The translations under genes were made by a program, and so were the position numbers. The notes beneath the pieces are model-generated. The model was given only the letters and a program-made list of their open reading frames with translations. It had not been told where the DNA came from and did no database searches. A stretch of DNA of 20,994 nucleotides from Bacilli bacterium (lineage in GTDB: Bacteria > Bacillota_I > Bacilli_A > ML615J-28 > CAG-698): NCBI GenBank assembly GCA_016282055.1, contig JAEEJT010000096.1, positions 1 through 20,994 on the forward strand. The letters are read 5' to 3'. This document shows, piece by piece, positions 1 to 8,014 of this stretch. How positions within the stretch are numbered: position 1 is the first letter of the stretch; every line of letters begins with the position of its first letter.

Positions 1-2
1 AT

Positions 3-1172
3 GAGTATACATATTTCAAGATAAAAGAATCAAATCTAAATTTTAATGAATACTTTAAGTTTAAACAAGACGGTGAAGTGGTATTAATATATAACATAAC
101 ACAAAATGATTATGACTCTGTTTATGATGAAGAACTTAATATTTGCCTACATGCTGATGATGAATATGTAGCTTTTTATAATAAAAAAGGTAAAGTATGT
201 GCATATGGGATGCAAGTTAACTCAAATATTTTTATCTATGATGAAAATAAAAAATTTCTTAATTGTTTGAATTTGAAATCATTTAATATGGATGGTTATG
301 ATGGAGTAATTAGATTAGAAAATAAATTTATTATTTATGTATCAGAGAAAATTAAAAAATTACCAGAACGATATGGTTATAGCGAAAATCATGATGAGCT
401 ATATACGTTTAAATCAAGATGTATTGAGATAGATTTAAAAACAGGTAAAACTTATTATAATGATGATTTAAAATATTGGATTGATTCTGTCAGCAAACCG
501 AGTATTGATGATTATAAATGTGCAGTTGTCAATTATTATGATATTACTGATGATGGAAAAAAAGGAAACGTGTTGAAAACTGTCATTATGGATGATGTTT
601 TTACTTTTGATAATTCATTTGTTTATGATGGAATATATGATGTTGTAAGAATTAATGATAAAGCATATTTGGTATGGTATTATAGCAAAAAGAATTCGTC
701 TTATGAGAATAATTATTTATTTTATATAACAAAAAATGATAGAGTATTCATAAGTGACAATATAGTTATTTGTGACTATTTAGAGGATGGAAATGTTATT
801 TATGAATTAGATGGAGAATATTATATTTGTAAATTAGAGGATATTAAAGATGATATATTAGAAAATAGATCTGGTGCCAAGGCAATTTTAAAAAACAAAT
901 ATGATGGTGAATACATTGAAATTGAAGAATCATTAAATAACTATAATAATATTGGTACATCTTGCGAATTATATGTGATTGATAAGAAAATTTTCGTTGG
1001 AAATAAAACAATTTATGAATTAACAGAAAGAGAAGTTTTACAACAAGTAACTTACAAGTGGCTTGGTGATGGTAAGTATTTAATTGATGTATATTTGATA
1101 GTTGCAGGTGATAGTAACACTAGTACTCAACATATTTCTAAATATTTTGTTTGTGATACACAAGAGCTTTAA
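3..1172 (+). CDS. Partial paralogue of the downstream lipoprotein (5' end outside window)
   Basis: I do not recognise the family. The frame is open from base 3 with no stop, and the residues encoded before the first possible start (a GTG at 78) already match the downstream paralogue: EYTYFK...NFNEYFKFK here against HYTYFN...DLNEYFKFK there. The GTG is therefore internal and the true start lies left of the window. The visible part is about 390 residues, rich in Asp, Asn, Tyr and Lys, with many short beta-like segments such as IFIYDENKK, RCIEIDLKTGKTYY, CELYVI and VGNKTIYEL. A beta-propeller or other all-beta surface fold is an inference only. By homology the missing N-terminus is expected to carry a lipoprotein signal. 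The gene ends in TAA, 23 bases before its paralogue, so the two probably share a transcript. Confidence 0.8.
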   Translation, partial: EYTYFKIKESNLNFNEYFKFKQDGEVVLIYNITQNDYDSVYDEELNICLHADDEYVAFYNKKGKVCAYGMQVNSNIFIYDENKKFLNCLNLKSFNMDGYDGVIRLENKFIIYVSEKIKKLPERYGYSENHDELYTFKSRCIEIDLKTGKTYYNDDLKYWIDSVSKPSIDDYKCAVVNYYDITDDGKKGNVLKTVIMDDVFTFDNSFVYDGIYDVVRINDKAYLVWYYSKKNSSYENNYLFYITKNDRVFISDNIVICDYLEDGNVIYELDGEYYICKLEDIKDDILENRSGAKAILKNKYDGEYIEIEESLNNYNNIGTSCELYVIDKKIFVGNKTIYELTEREVLQQVTYKWLGDGKYLIDVYLIVAGDSNTSTQHISKYFVCDTQEL

Positions 1173-1195
1173 TTAAATATAAATGGTGCTAAATT

Positions 1196-2872
1196 ATGAA
1201 AAAAATTACAATTATTAGTTTTTTATTTTTAATATTATTTTTAACAGGTTGTAAAAAATCAATCAATAAAGACTTAGAGATTGATACAACTATGAGTTTT
1301 AGTCAAATTAAGGAAGTTAGTTATGATGGCACTCGCCAAATTAAAAATCTTCACGTGACTAGTGAGGCCTATGACTTAGAAGATGTATATTCTTTCGTTT
1401 ATTGCAAATATTCTAACTTAGCTGTATATAAAGATAGCAATAATAACTATATTTTAAAGAATTTTCTAACTGGTCAAGTTATTTGTGATAAATTATATAA
1501 TATTGATTTTTATAATTCATCAAGTATTAGTCGTATTAGTTGCATTTACACGGAAGATTTTTTGCCAGTTGCTGTTTTTATTAAAGAAGTAACAACAATA
1601 TCTAAAAAGTATTTATGTGTAGTTGATTATAAAGGAGAAGTTTTATTTAATAAAGAAGTTAACGATATTAATAATTATTCTCATTTAAATTATAATAGTT
1701 TTGAATATAATCATTATACATATTTTAATCTTTATGATTCTTATCTAGATTTAAATGAATACTTTAAATTCAAAATTGAAGATGGAGTTTTGAATTTATT
1801 TAAAATAGAATCAACTATTTATCAATCTGATTATGAGAAAAAAGATAATGATGAAATTATTGATATTGATGGTTTAATATATGGCATGTCAGAAGGGAAA
1901 TATGTTGCTATTCGTAACAAGAAAGATTCAGTATGTGCATATACTTTTAAAAAAGATTCTAATATATTTATTTACGATGAAAATAAAAAATATCTTAATA
2001 CTGTAAATTTGAGTTCATTTAATATGGTTGATTTTGATGGTGTGATTATATTAAAAGGTAAATTAGTAATATACATGTCTGAAGAAATTAAAAATTTACA
2101 GGAACAATATGGATATAATGAGAATTGTGATGATTTATATACATATAAATCAAGATGTCTTGAAATAGATTTAAAAACAGGGAAGACTTATTATAATGAT
2201 GATTTAAAATATTGGATTTATAAAGTTGAACCAGCTCATAATAATTGTAATATAGTTACTTATTATGATCTAACTGAAGATGGTAAAAAAGGAAATGTTT
2301 TAAAATCTGCTATTATGGATGATGCTTTTAGATTTGACAATTCTTATGTTTATGATGGTTTATACATGGCACAAAAAATTAATGATAATGAGTATTTAGG
2401 ATGGTTCAATCAAGGGATAAATCGTTTATTATTTTATATTACAAAAAAAGAAAGAATATATTTAGGCTCAAATATTAGTTTACAAATATTTGATGATGGC
2501 AATGTTATTTATAGTTTAAATAACAAATATCATATATGTAAATTAGAAAATATTAAAGATGATATTTTACAAAATAATTCAGGAGCAGATAGGATATTAC
2601 AAAATAAATATGATGGCGAATATATCGAAGTTAATGGTCTTTTGGATGGTATAGGTAATTATATTGGTTCTATTTATCTTAGTCGTACTTGCGAATTATA
2701 TGCAACTAGTGATAAAGTTTATGTTGGTAATAAGATTATTTATGAATTGAAAGATAATGAAATACTTTATAAAATAGATTGTAAGGAAATTGGCAATCAC
2801 AAATATTTAATTAGCATAGATTTAGGAGTAAAACAATTATATTTTATGTGTGATATAAACGAACTCGACTGA
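1196..2872 (+). CDS. Predicted lipoprotein of unknown function, tandem paralogue
   Basis: This 558-residue protein starts with a textbook lipoprotein signal: two lysines, a hydrophobic run (residues 4-16) and the lipobox L16-T-G-C19. It should therefore be lipid-anchored on the outer face of the membrane after cleavage before Cys19. The rest has no further membrane segment and is Asp/Asn/Tyr/Lys-rich with repeated short beta-like stretches. From about residue 173 onward it aligns with the upstream partial gene. Shared blocks include SRC-EIDLKTGKTYYNDD, DGKKGNVLK, FYITK, ICKLE-IKDDIL and NKYDGEYIE. No catalytic motif is recognisable. The ribosome binding site is weak (GGTG at 1185-1188). The gene ends in TGA, just before a strong terminator. 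A sensor, adhesin or solute-binding role cannot be told apart from sequence. Confidence 0.9.
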   Translation: MKKITIISFLFLILFLTGCKKSINKDLEIDTTMSFSQIKEVSYDGTRQIKNLHVTSEAYDLEDVYSFVYCKYSNLAVYKDSNNNYILKNFLTGQVICDKLYNIDFYNSSSISRISCIYTEDFLPVAVFIKEVTTISKKYLCVVDYKGEVLFNKEVNDINNYSHLNYNSFEYNHYTYFNLYDSYLDLNEYFKFKIEDGVLNLFKIESTIYQSDYEKKDNDEIIDIDGLIYGMSEGKYVAIRNKKDSVCAYTFKKDSNIFIYDENKKYLNTVNLSSFNMVDFDGVIILKGKLVIYMSEEIKNLQEQYGYNENCDDLYTYKSRCLEIDLKTGKTYYNDDLKYWIYKVEPAHNNCNIVTYYDLTEDGKKGNVLKSAIMDDAFRFDNSYVYDGLYMAQKINDNEYLGWFNQGINRLLFYITKKERIYLGSNISLQIFDDGNVIYSLNNKYHICKLENIKDDILQNNSGADRILQNKYDGEYIEVNGLLDGIGNYIGSIYLSRTCELYATSDKVYVGNKIIYELKDNEILYKIDCKEIGNHKYLISIDLGVKQLYFMCDINELD

Positions 2873-2883
2873 TTCAAAAAATG

Positions 2884-2923
2884 AAATCTTATTCTTATTT
2901 TAGAATAAGATTTTTCTGTTTTG
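2884..2923 (+). terminator. Rho-independent terminator after the lipoprotein pair
   Basis: A perfect 12-bp stem pairs AAATCTTATTCT (2884-2895) with AGAATAAGATTT (2902-2913) across a six-base loop. It is followed by a T-rich run interrupted by CTG (2911-2923). A short A run precedes the stem, so it could also work in reverse. It closes the lipoprotein unit 11 bases after the stop codon. Confidence 0.85.
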
Positions 2924-2949
2924 TATTATTGTTTATTGTATGGTAAAAT
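2921..2949 (+). promoter_or_regulatory. Candidate sigma-A promoter for the DUF2779 gene
   Basis: A -35-like TTGTAT (2921-2926) and a -10-like TAAAAT (2944-2949) are separated by exactly 17 bases. The -10 carries the extended TG element at 2941-2942. The predicted transcription start is near 2956, which leaves a leader of only about 10 nt before the ATG at 2966. It directly follows the upstream terminator, as expected for a new unit. AT-rich background makes chance matches common. Confidence 0.55.
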
Positions 2950-2965
2950 GTTTGTGGTGATTTAA

Positions 2966-4621
2966 ATGGATATTTCAAAAACACAATTTAAAGAGTATTG
3001 TAAATGCAATAGAATTTATAAATTAAATGATATCTTTATTAATAAAAGAAGAACAAATTATGATAAAGATGAAGTAGAATTGTTACTTAGTAAAATGTAT
3101 GATTTAGATGGTAATTCTAGAGTTGTTAATAAAGAAGATTCTGTTATGGATATATATTTTAAAGATGTAGAGATGATTGCTTTAAAAGAAGCAAGCAGAA
3201 GACTTAATAAAGGGTTTTTATATAATCTTGATACTAAAAAACAAACTAAAGTTAGTTTTACTGATAAAGATAATACTTTATATACTTATCTTGATGGATA
3301 TTATGAGGATGAAAATGATATATATATTATTGAAGTTAAATCAACAACTTCTCATAAGTTTTTAGAGTTAAATGGTGGAAAATTATTTATTAATAACAAT
3401 GGAGTATTTATTGATAAAGTTTGTAATAATTATTCACCTGATTTAGTTAAAAAAATAAGTAATATACATGGTGATGTTGGTAGTTATTTATTTGATATAG
3501 CCATTACAAGATTTATTGTTAGTAATTGTAATTTAAATAAAAAAGTACATTATTATTTTTCTTGTTTAAATTCTGATTATGTTTTTGATGGGAAATATGT
3601 TAATAACTTACCTCATTATTATGATGGATGTAGTGATGTTACTTGTTTATTTGATGTTACTAATCTACTTAGTTGTTATGATAGTATTATTGGTAAATTA
3701 TATAATAATATTTTAAATAATATAAAGTCTTTTGATATTGATAAAGTAAGTTATAATACTTTATGTAAAGATTGTAAATATAATTTTGTTTGTATTGATA
3801 ATTATAATGATAGTGATTTTATTGGTTGTCTGATTGATAAAAGAAATATATATAATTTATATAATAAAGGTTTTAAATCTATTCTTGATTTAGATAGGAA
3901 TTCTATTTCATCAGATAAGAATATAATTTGTTACGATTCATTTAATGAAGAATATATTAACTATGATAATATAAAAAAAGAATTAGAAAATATTAAATAT
4001 CCTATATATCATCTTGATTTTGAATCTTTTAATTGTCCTCTTCCTCGTTTTTATAAAGAGACTTGTTTTTCGCAATCATGTTTTCAGTTTTCTTGTCACA
4101 TTGAAAAAGCAAGAGGTGTTTGTGATAGAGAAAAAGATCATGTTTCTTTTGTTAGTTGTAATTATAATGATAGGAGAAAAGAATTTGTTTTAAAGCTTAT
4201 TGATACTATTGATTTAACTAGTGGCGGGACTGTTCTTGTTTATAATGAAAAATTTGAGATAACAAGAATGAAAGAATTAGGTGATATTTTTCCTGAATAT
4301 AAAGAAAAACTTGATAATATAATAAATCATGTTTATGATTTATTTAAACTAATAAAAAATGGAAATAATATAAATTATTATAATAAAAAAATGAGGGGAA
4401 GTTTTTCAATTAAAACTGTTTTACCTTGTTTTTCTGATTTGAGTTATAAAAATATTGATATTCATAATGGGCTTGGTGCAATTGAAGCTTATGGAAATTT
4501 TAGATATATGGATGATCTTGATATAAAAGATACAACAAAAAAACTTGAAGTATATTGTGGTCTTGATACTTATTCTATGTTTGTTATATTAAATGGATTA
4601 ATTAATAAGGTTTTAAAATAA
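2966..4621 (+). CDS. DUF2779 domain protein: Cas4/RecB-like nuclease fused to RNase H-like domain
   Basis: This 551-residue protein looks like a two-domain nuclease. The N-terminal half has the layout of Cas4/AddB-type PD-(D/E)XK enzymes: Asp110, then the E-x-K pair Glu123/Lys125 in IIEVKSTTS. It also has a possible four-cysteine iron-sulphur site made of Cys14 plus a C-x2-C-x5-C group (Cys267, Cys270, Cys276). The C-terminal part (from about residue 340) matches DUF2779 and resembles a DEDD-type RNase H fold: D351-F-E353, then VYNEKFE at 426-432, Asp458 in YDLFKL and Asp534 in GLDTYS. Both active sites look intact. The substrate is unknown; DNA or RNA processing or repair is inferred from the folds. 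The gene has its own likely promoter, a GGTGA ribosome site at 2956-2960, and no terminator before the next gene. Confidence 0.88.
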   Translation: MDISKTQFKEYCKCNRIYKLNDIFINKRRTNYDKDEVELLLSKMYDLDGNSRVVNKEDSVMDIYFKDVEMIALKEASRRLNKGFLYNLDTKKQTKVSFTDKDNTLYTYLDGYYEDENDIYIIEVKSTTSHKFLELNGGKLFINNNGVFIDKVCNNYSPDLVKKISNIHGDVGSYLFDIAITRFIVSNCNLNKKVHYYFSCLNSDYVFDGKYVNNLPHYYDGCSDVTCLFDVTNLLSCYDSIIGKLYNNILNNIKSFDIDKVSYNTLCKDCKYNFVCIDNYNDSDFIGCLIDKRNIYNLYNKGFKSILDLDRNSISSDKNIICYDSFNEEYINYDNIKKELENIKYPIYHLDFESFNCPLPRFYKETCFSQSCFQFSCHIEKARGVCDREKDHVSFVSCNYNDRRKEFVLKLIDTIDLTSGGTVLVYNEKFEITRMKELGDIFPEYKEKLDNIINHVYDLFKLIKNGNNINYYNKKMRGSFSIKTVLPCFSDLSYKNIDIHNGLGAIEAYGNFRYMDDLDIKDTTKKLEVYCGLDTYSMFVILNGLINKVLK

Positions 4622-4630
4622 TAGTATTTA

Positions 4631-4639
4631 TGTTATAAT
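4631..4639 (+). promoter_or_regulatory. Candidate extended -10 promoter for the C39-exo-rluA-mnmM unit
   Basis: A perfect TATAAT (4634-4639) is preceded by TG at 4631-4632, giving an extended -10. The -35 region 17 bases upstream (TTTTAA, 4611-4616) is poor and overlaps the end of the DUF2779 gene. A start near 4646 would leave a very short leader holding AGGAG at 4649-4653, which serves the ATG at 4662. Read-through from the upstream gene is also possible. Confidence 0.5.
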
Positions 4640-4661
4640 TATCTAAATAGGAGTAATTAAT

Positions 4662-5669
4662 ATGAAAGTAAATGAAAGTAATATTGTATGTAGAGTTGAT
4701 GAATTAAATGGTTTTAAGAAAGATAATATCACATTATGTGATAATAAATTAGTTTTAATCGACAAGAGTAAAAATGGTGTTATTGAATCACCTGAAATTG
4801 AGACAAAAGAGTTTGATGAATGTGTTGGATCTTTTGCATGTATTACTGATAAAAATAGTTTAGCAACATTAGAAATTAGTATTAAAGTAAATGGCAAATA
4901 TAGTAAGTATTTTAGTTATGGTGCTTGGGGTCTTGGTAGTAGTAACTTATATTATGAACAAGATGATACTTATTCTTATATGCACGTTGATGAAATTCTT
5001 ACTAAAGAAGGTTATAATGCAACTGGAGTTAAATTTAGAATTACTTTAACAAATGATGCTAAATTATCTATTGTTAATGTTATTTTAAGAATTAAAGATT
5101 ATAAAGTAAGTTTAGATACATCTAATTTACCTAAGAAAGTATATTATGAAGTACCTAAATTAAATCAAAATATGGTTCCTGTTATTGGTCATGAGATGTG
5201 TAGTGCAACTACATCTTGTATGCTTTTAATGTATAAAGGGTTTGATTTTAGTAAATATGATGAGTTTCCACATAGATATATAGCTAATTTTGTTGCTGAT
5301 AATGGTCATAATGATCCAACATATGGTAACTGGAGTTTTAATATTTTTACAATTGGTGCTTATGGAGTAGATACTTATTTAAAACGTATATATAGTTGGG
5401 ATGAGATTAAATGGCATTTAGCTAATGTTGGCCCATTTGGTGCTAGTATTGGTGGAGATACTGGACTTTATAAAACAGCCGGTCATTTACTTGTTGTTGT
5501 TGGATATAAAGAAACTAGTGAAGGAACTTATGTATTATGTAATGATCCTAATATAAATGATAGATTTGGAAAAGATAATATGGGTAATCCTTTATTTGTT
5601 TATTATGAATATAAGTTAGAAACTTTTATGAACTTCTTTAAAAAAGGAGTTATGTACGTAGTTGAATAA
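4662..5669 (+). CDS. C39-like (Peptidase_C39_2) papain-fold protein
   Basis: This 335-residue protein has two parts. Residues 1-150 form an unassigned, beta-rich N-terminal domain. Residues 160-335 match the C39-like cysteine peptidase fold. The usual order of active-site elements is visible: Gln169 in PKLNQN as the likely oxyanion residue, Cys180 in GHEMCSATTSCML as nucleophile, His275 in AGHLLVVVGY, and Asp295 in CNDPN. The catalytic set is complete, so cleavage of a peptide is plausible, although many members have no known substrate. There is no signal peptide or membrane segment, so it appears cytoplasmic, which is less usual for a family often found outside the cell. AGGAG lies eight bases before the start. 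Its TAA stop shares one base with the next ATG. Confidence 0.85.
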   Translation: MKVNESNIVCRVDELNGFKKDNITLCDNKLVLIDKSKNGVIESPEIETKEFDECVGSFACITDKNSLATLEISIKVNGKYSKYFSYGAWGLGSSNLYYEQDDTYSYMHVDEILTKEGYNATGVKFRITLTNDAKLSIVNVILRIKDYKVSLDTSNLPKKVYYEVPKLNQNMVPVIGHEMCSATTSCMLLMYKGFDFSKYDEFPHRYIANFVADNGHNDPTYGNWSFNIFTIGAYGVDTYLKRIYSWDEIKWHLANVGPFGASIGGDTGLYKTAGHLLVVVGYKETSEGTYVLCNDPNINDRFGKDNMGNPLFVYYEYKLETFMNFFKKGVMYVVE

Positions 5670-6538
5670 TGAAATACGAATATATAACTATGGATTTTGA
5701 AACTGCATCTAGTAGTTATACTAGTGCGTGTAGTCTTGGATTATGTTGCGTTAATGATGGAAAAATAGTAGATAAAAAGTATTATTTGATAAATCCAAAT
5801 TGCGAATTTAATTTATACAATGTTTCAATTCACCATATAACAAAGGAGGATGTATTAGATGCACCTTCTTTTGATATTATATATAGTGAAATTTATGATT
5901 TAATTAATGACAATATAATAGTTTGTCATGATAGTAGATTTGATATTAATGTATTATATAGTTTAATTAAAAAATATAATTTAAAATATCCAAATATATA
6001 TATAGCTTGTAGTTTAATGGCATCAAATATTTACTATAAAGGTATTGTTAATAATTTCAAGCTACAAACCTTATCTAGTTATTTAGGTGTTGTGCATGAT
6101 GCTCATAATGCTATAAGCGATGCTTCTATTTGTTTTTATTTAATAGAAGATATGAAAAAGAGATTAAATCTTCAAAATATTGATTTATTATATGAATACT
6201 TAGGATTAGGTTTCGGAAAATTAAATGATAAAATAAAGTCTGGTTGTTATTTAATTAATAAACATAAGAAGTGTTTTAATATTATTTCAAATCGATTAGA
6301 GGACAAAAAAATAGGGTTTTTAGGCAAGCCTAAGTGGAATTCTTTAAATTTATACAAACAAAAAGTATATGAAAATAATGGTATAGTATGTAAAGGATTA
6401 ACTTTAGAATGTAACTTAATTGTTATGTTTTTAAATCCTAGTAGTAAAGATTTACTTAGTTTAAATCGTATAAAAAAATATAGAGTAATTGAAGTTATTA
6501 ATGAAAAGGAATTTTTAGGTATTTTAAATGGTAAGTAA
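5669..6538 (+). CDS. DEDDh 3'-5' exonuclease (DnaQ-like) with C-terminal BRCT-like domain
   Basis: Residues 5-165 form a DnaQ/RNase T-type exonuclease domain with the full DEDDh set: D9-F-E11, Asp92 in CHDSRFD, and His146 with Asp151 in HNAISDA. It should remove nucleotides from 3' ends of DNA or RNA. Residues about 212-287 resemble a BRCT domain: KKIGFLGKPKW, then an ENNGIV segment, a hydrophobic strand LIVMFLNP and the terminal VIEVINEKEFLGIL. This fits an epsilon-like exonuclease with a BRCT tail, known in other Firmicutes, rather than the replicative PolC proofreading domain. The start overlaps the previous stop by one base (TAATG), suggesting coupled translation, and the end overlaps the next gene by 11 bases. 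The BRCT call is weaker than the exonuclease call. Confidence 0.9.
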   Translation: MKYEYITMDFETASSSYTSACSLGLCCVNDGKIVDKKYYLINPNCEFNLYNVSIHHITKEDVLDAPSFDIIYSEIYDLINDNIIVCHDSRFDINVLYSLIKKYNLKYPNIYIACSLMASNIYYKGIVNNFKLQTLSSYLGVVHDAHNAISDASICFYLIEDMKKRLNLQNIDLLYEYLGLGFGKLNDKIKSGCYLINKHKKCFNIISNRLEDKKIGFLGKPKWNSLNLYKQKVYENNGIVCKGLTLECNLIVMFLNPSSKDLLSLNRIKKYRVIEVINEKEFLGILNGK

Positions 6539-7376
6539 GTATTTTATTGATAAGAATATAAAAATTGAAGATTATTTATCTTTGAATCATTTAAGTAAAG
6601 GTTATATAAATAAACTTATTTCATTAAATGCTATTACAACTGATAAAGAGAATGTTGTAAGTGGATTTAATTTAAAAAAAGGTGATTATGTTTATATAAA
6701 TTTTAGTGTATTAGAAGATAATAGTTTAATTGAAAAGAGTAGTTATTGTATTAATGAAAAAGATATTATATATGAAGATAGTAATATAATTTGTGTTGAT
6801 AAACCTAAAGGAATTTTAGTTCATTCTGATGGTAATACAACAGATACTTTATTAAATAGAGTTGTTACTTATCTTGAGAATAAATATGATGATTCGTATA
6901 TAAGATGCTTACATAGAATAGATGTTGATACTAGTGGTGTTGTTATTTTTTGTAAAAACATTTTTAGTTATTGTTATTTATCTTATTTAATGGAAAATAA
7001 GATGATTAAAAAAGAATATCTTGCTTATGTAAAAGGTAGTTTATATAAAGAACAAGATATTAATTTATATATTGGAAAAGATAGACATAATAGTAAAAAA
7101 TACATTGGATTAACTAATAAAACACCTAATAGTTTTACATCATATAAAATCATAAAAACTTTTAATGATAAAACACTTGTAAAAGTTTTTATTAAAACTG
7201 GTAAACCACATCAAATTAGAGTTAGTTTTGCTAGTATAGGATTTCCTATTCTTGGTGATAAACTATATGGAAATGATAATAATAAAGCTATGTATTTATT
7301 ATCAAATATGATATCTTTTGATTTGTTTAACAAACCATTTGTAATTAAAACAAGAAAGAAGATTGATGAGTTGTAA
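6528..7376 (+). CDS. RluA-family RNA pseudouridine synthase
   Basis: The enzyme converts specific uridines in rRNA or tRNA to pseudouridine. The family signature HRIDVDTSG lies at residues 129-137 with catalytic Asp132. IICVDKPKGILVH precedes it (88-99), and the C-terminal signature GKPHQIRV...GFPILGDKLYG runs over 225-248. The first 60 residues look like a short S4-type RNA-binding domain (SKGYINKLISLNAI). At 282 residues it has normal length. Which uridine it modifies (RluD, RluC or a RluB-like paralogue site) cannot be decided. The start lies 11 bases inside the previous gene, with only weak purine-rich sequence upstream, so translation is probably coupled. Confidence 0.95.
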   Translation: MVSKYFIDKNIKIEDYLSLNHLSKGYINKLISLNAITTDKENVVSGFNLKKGDYVYINFSVLEDNSLIEKSSYCINEKDIIYEDSNIICVDKPKGILVHSDGNTTDTLLNRVVTYLENKYDDSYIRCLHRIDVDTSGVVIFCKNIFSYCYLSYLMENKMIKKEYLAYVKGSLYKEQDINLYIGKDRHNSKKYIGLTNKTPNSFTSYKIIKTFNDKTLVKVFIKTGKPHQIRVSFASIGFPILGDKLYGNDNNKAMYLLSNMISFDLFNKPFVIKTRKKIDEL

Positions 7377-7909
7377 TGGATAATATTTTAGATTTTGCCA
7401 AGAATTTAATAAAGTATTCTTATAGAGATAATGCAATTGGTGTTGATATGACTTTAGGTAGAGGTAATGATACTATTTTTTTACAGAGTATTTGTAAACA
7501 TGTATATAGTTTTGATATACAAAAAGAAGCAATAGATTACTGTAGAAAAATTATTGATAACTCAAATGTAACTTTAATAAATGATAGTCATGAAAATATT
7601 GATAAATATATTAATTTAGAAGTAGATTATGTTATGTATAATCTTGGTTATTTGCCTAAAGGAGATAAATCTATTACTACAAAGTCTTTTTCAACAATTG
7701 CTTCGTTAATGAAAGTAATTAATTTATTAAAAATAAATGGAATTATTACTATTGGTATATATACAGGGCATGATAATGGAAGTGAAGCAGGCGATATTAA
7801 AAGTTATCTTAAGACGCTTGATCAAAAAAAATATAATGTTTTAGAATATAAATTCATTAATAGAGTAAATAATAGTCCATATTTAATTGCTATTGAGAGA
7901 ATAAAATAA
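7376..7909 (+). CDS. mnmM: tRNA 5-aminomethyl-2-thiouridine methyltransferase MnmM (YtqB family)
   Basis: This 177-residue class I SAM-dependent methyltransferase belongs to the family once called rRNA methylase and represented by Bacillus subtilis YtqB, now known as MnmM. MnmM makes the final methylation of mnm5s2U at the wobble position of certain tRNAs. Visible motifs are the SAM-binding loop VDMTLGRGND (23-32), the acidic end of strand 2 in VYSFDIQ, the characteristic NLGYLPKGDK (89-98) and IYTGHDNGSEAGD (128-140). The length is typical. The start shares one base with the rluA-like stop (TAATG), so it is the last gene of a compact cluster that ends at a terminator. The context of a neighbouring RNA-modifying enzyme fits. 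The tRNA role here is inferred by family. Confidence 0.9.
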   Translation: MDNILDFAKNLIKYSYRDNAIGVDMTLGRGNDTIFLQSICKHVYSFDIQKEAIDYCRKIIDNSNVTLINDSHENIDKYINLEVDYVMYNLGYLPKGDKSITTKSFSTIASLMKVINLLKINGIITIGIYTGHDNGSEAGDIKSYLKTLDQKKYNVLEYKFINRVNNSPYLIAIERIK

Positions 7910-7936
7910 TTGTGTGAAATCACGCAATTTTTTATA
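7908..7936 (+). terminator. Terminator after mnmM
   Basis: AATTGTGTGA (7908-7917) pairs with TCACGCAATT (7920-7929) with one G-T wobble, giving about nine usable pairs around a tight loop. A T run follows (7928-7933). The left arm begins inside the TAA stop codon of mnmM. Confidence 0.8.
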
Positions 7937-7971
7937 TTTTTATAAAAAATATTTATTTTTTTGATATATTA

Positions 7972-7980
7972 TGATATAAT
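7972..7980 (+). promoter_or_regulatory. Candidate extended -10 promoter for yebC
   Basis: A perfect TATAAT (7975-7980) with TG at 7972-7973 lies between the mnmM terminator and yebC. No good -35 is visible at 17 bases; the region is T-rich. A start near 7987 gives a leader of about 28 nt that contains AAAGGAG. If this is the promoter, an upstream start codon at 7961 cannot be in the message. Confidence 0.6.
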
Positions 7981-7998
7981 ATTAAAAGAAATTAATTT

Positions 7999-8005
7999 AA
8001 AGGAG
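7999..8005 (+). promoter_or_regulatory. Ribosome binding site fixing the yebC start
   Basis: AAAGGAG lies nine bases before the ATG at 8015. This site, with the family N-terminus, favours 8015 over the in-frame TTG at 7961. Confidence 0.85.
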
Positions 8006-8014
8006 TTTTTTATT

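Noticed and set aside
4643..4897. Minus-strand open frame of 84 codons opposite the start of the C39-like gene
   Set aside because: It is antisense to a gene with clear family motifs, has no ribosome site and resembles no protein. It is a by-product of AT-rich codon use.
7961..7980. TTGATA (7961-7966) as the -35 of the yebC promoter
   Set aside because: Only eight bases separate it from TATAAT, far too short for a sigma-A promoter. The extended -10 is a better explanation.
7961..8014. Extended yebC start at TTG 7961
   Set aside because: It would place the -10 element inside the coding region, it has no ribosome site, and the 18 extra residues do not occur in the family.
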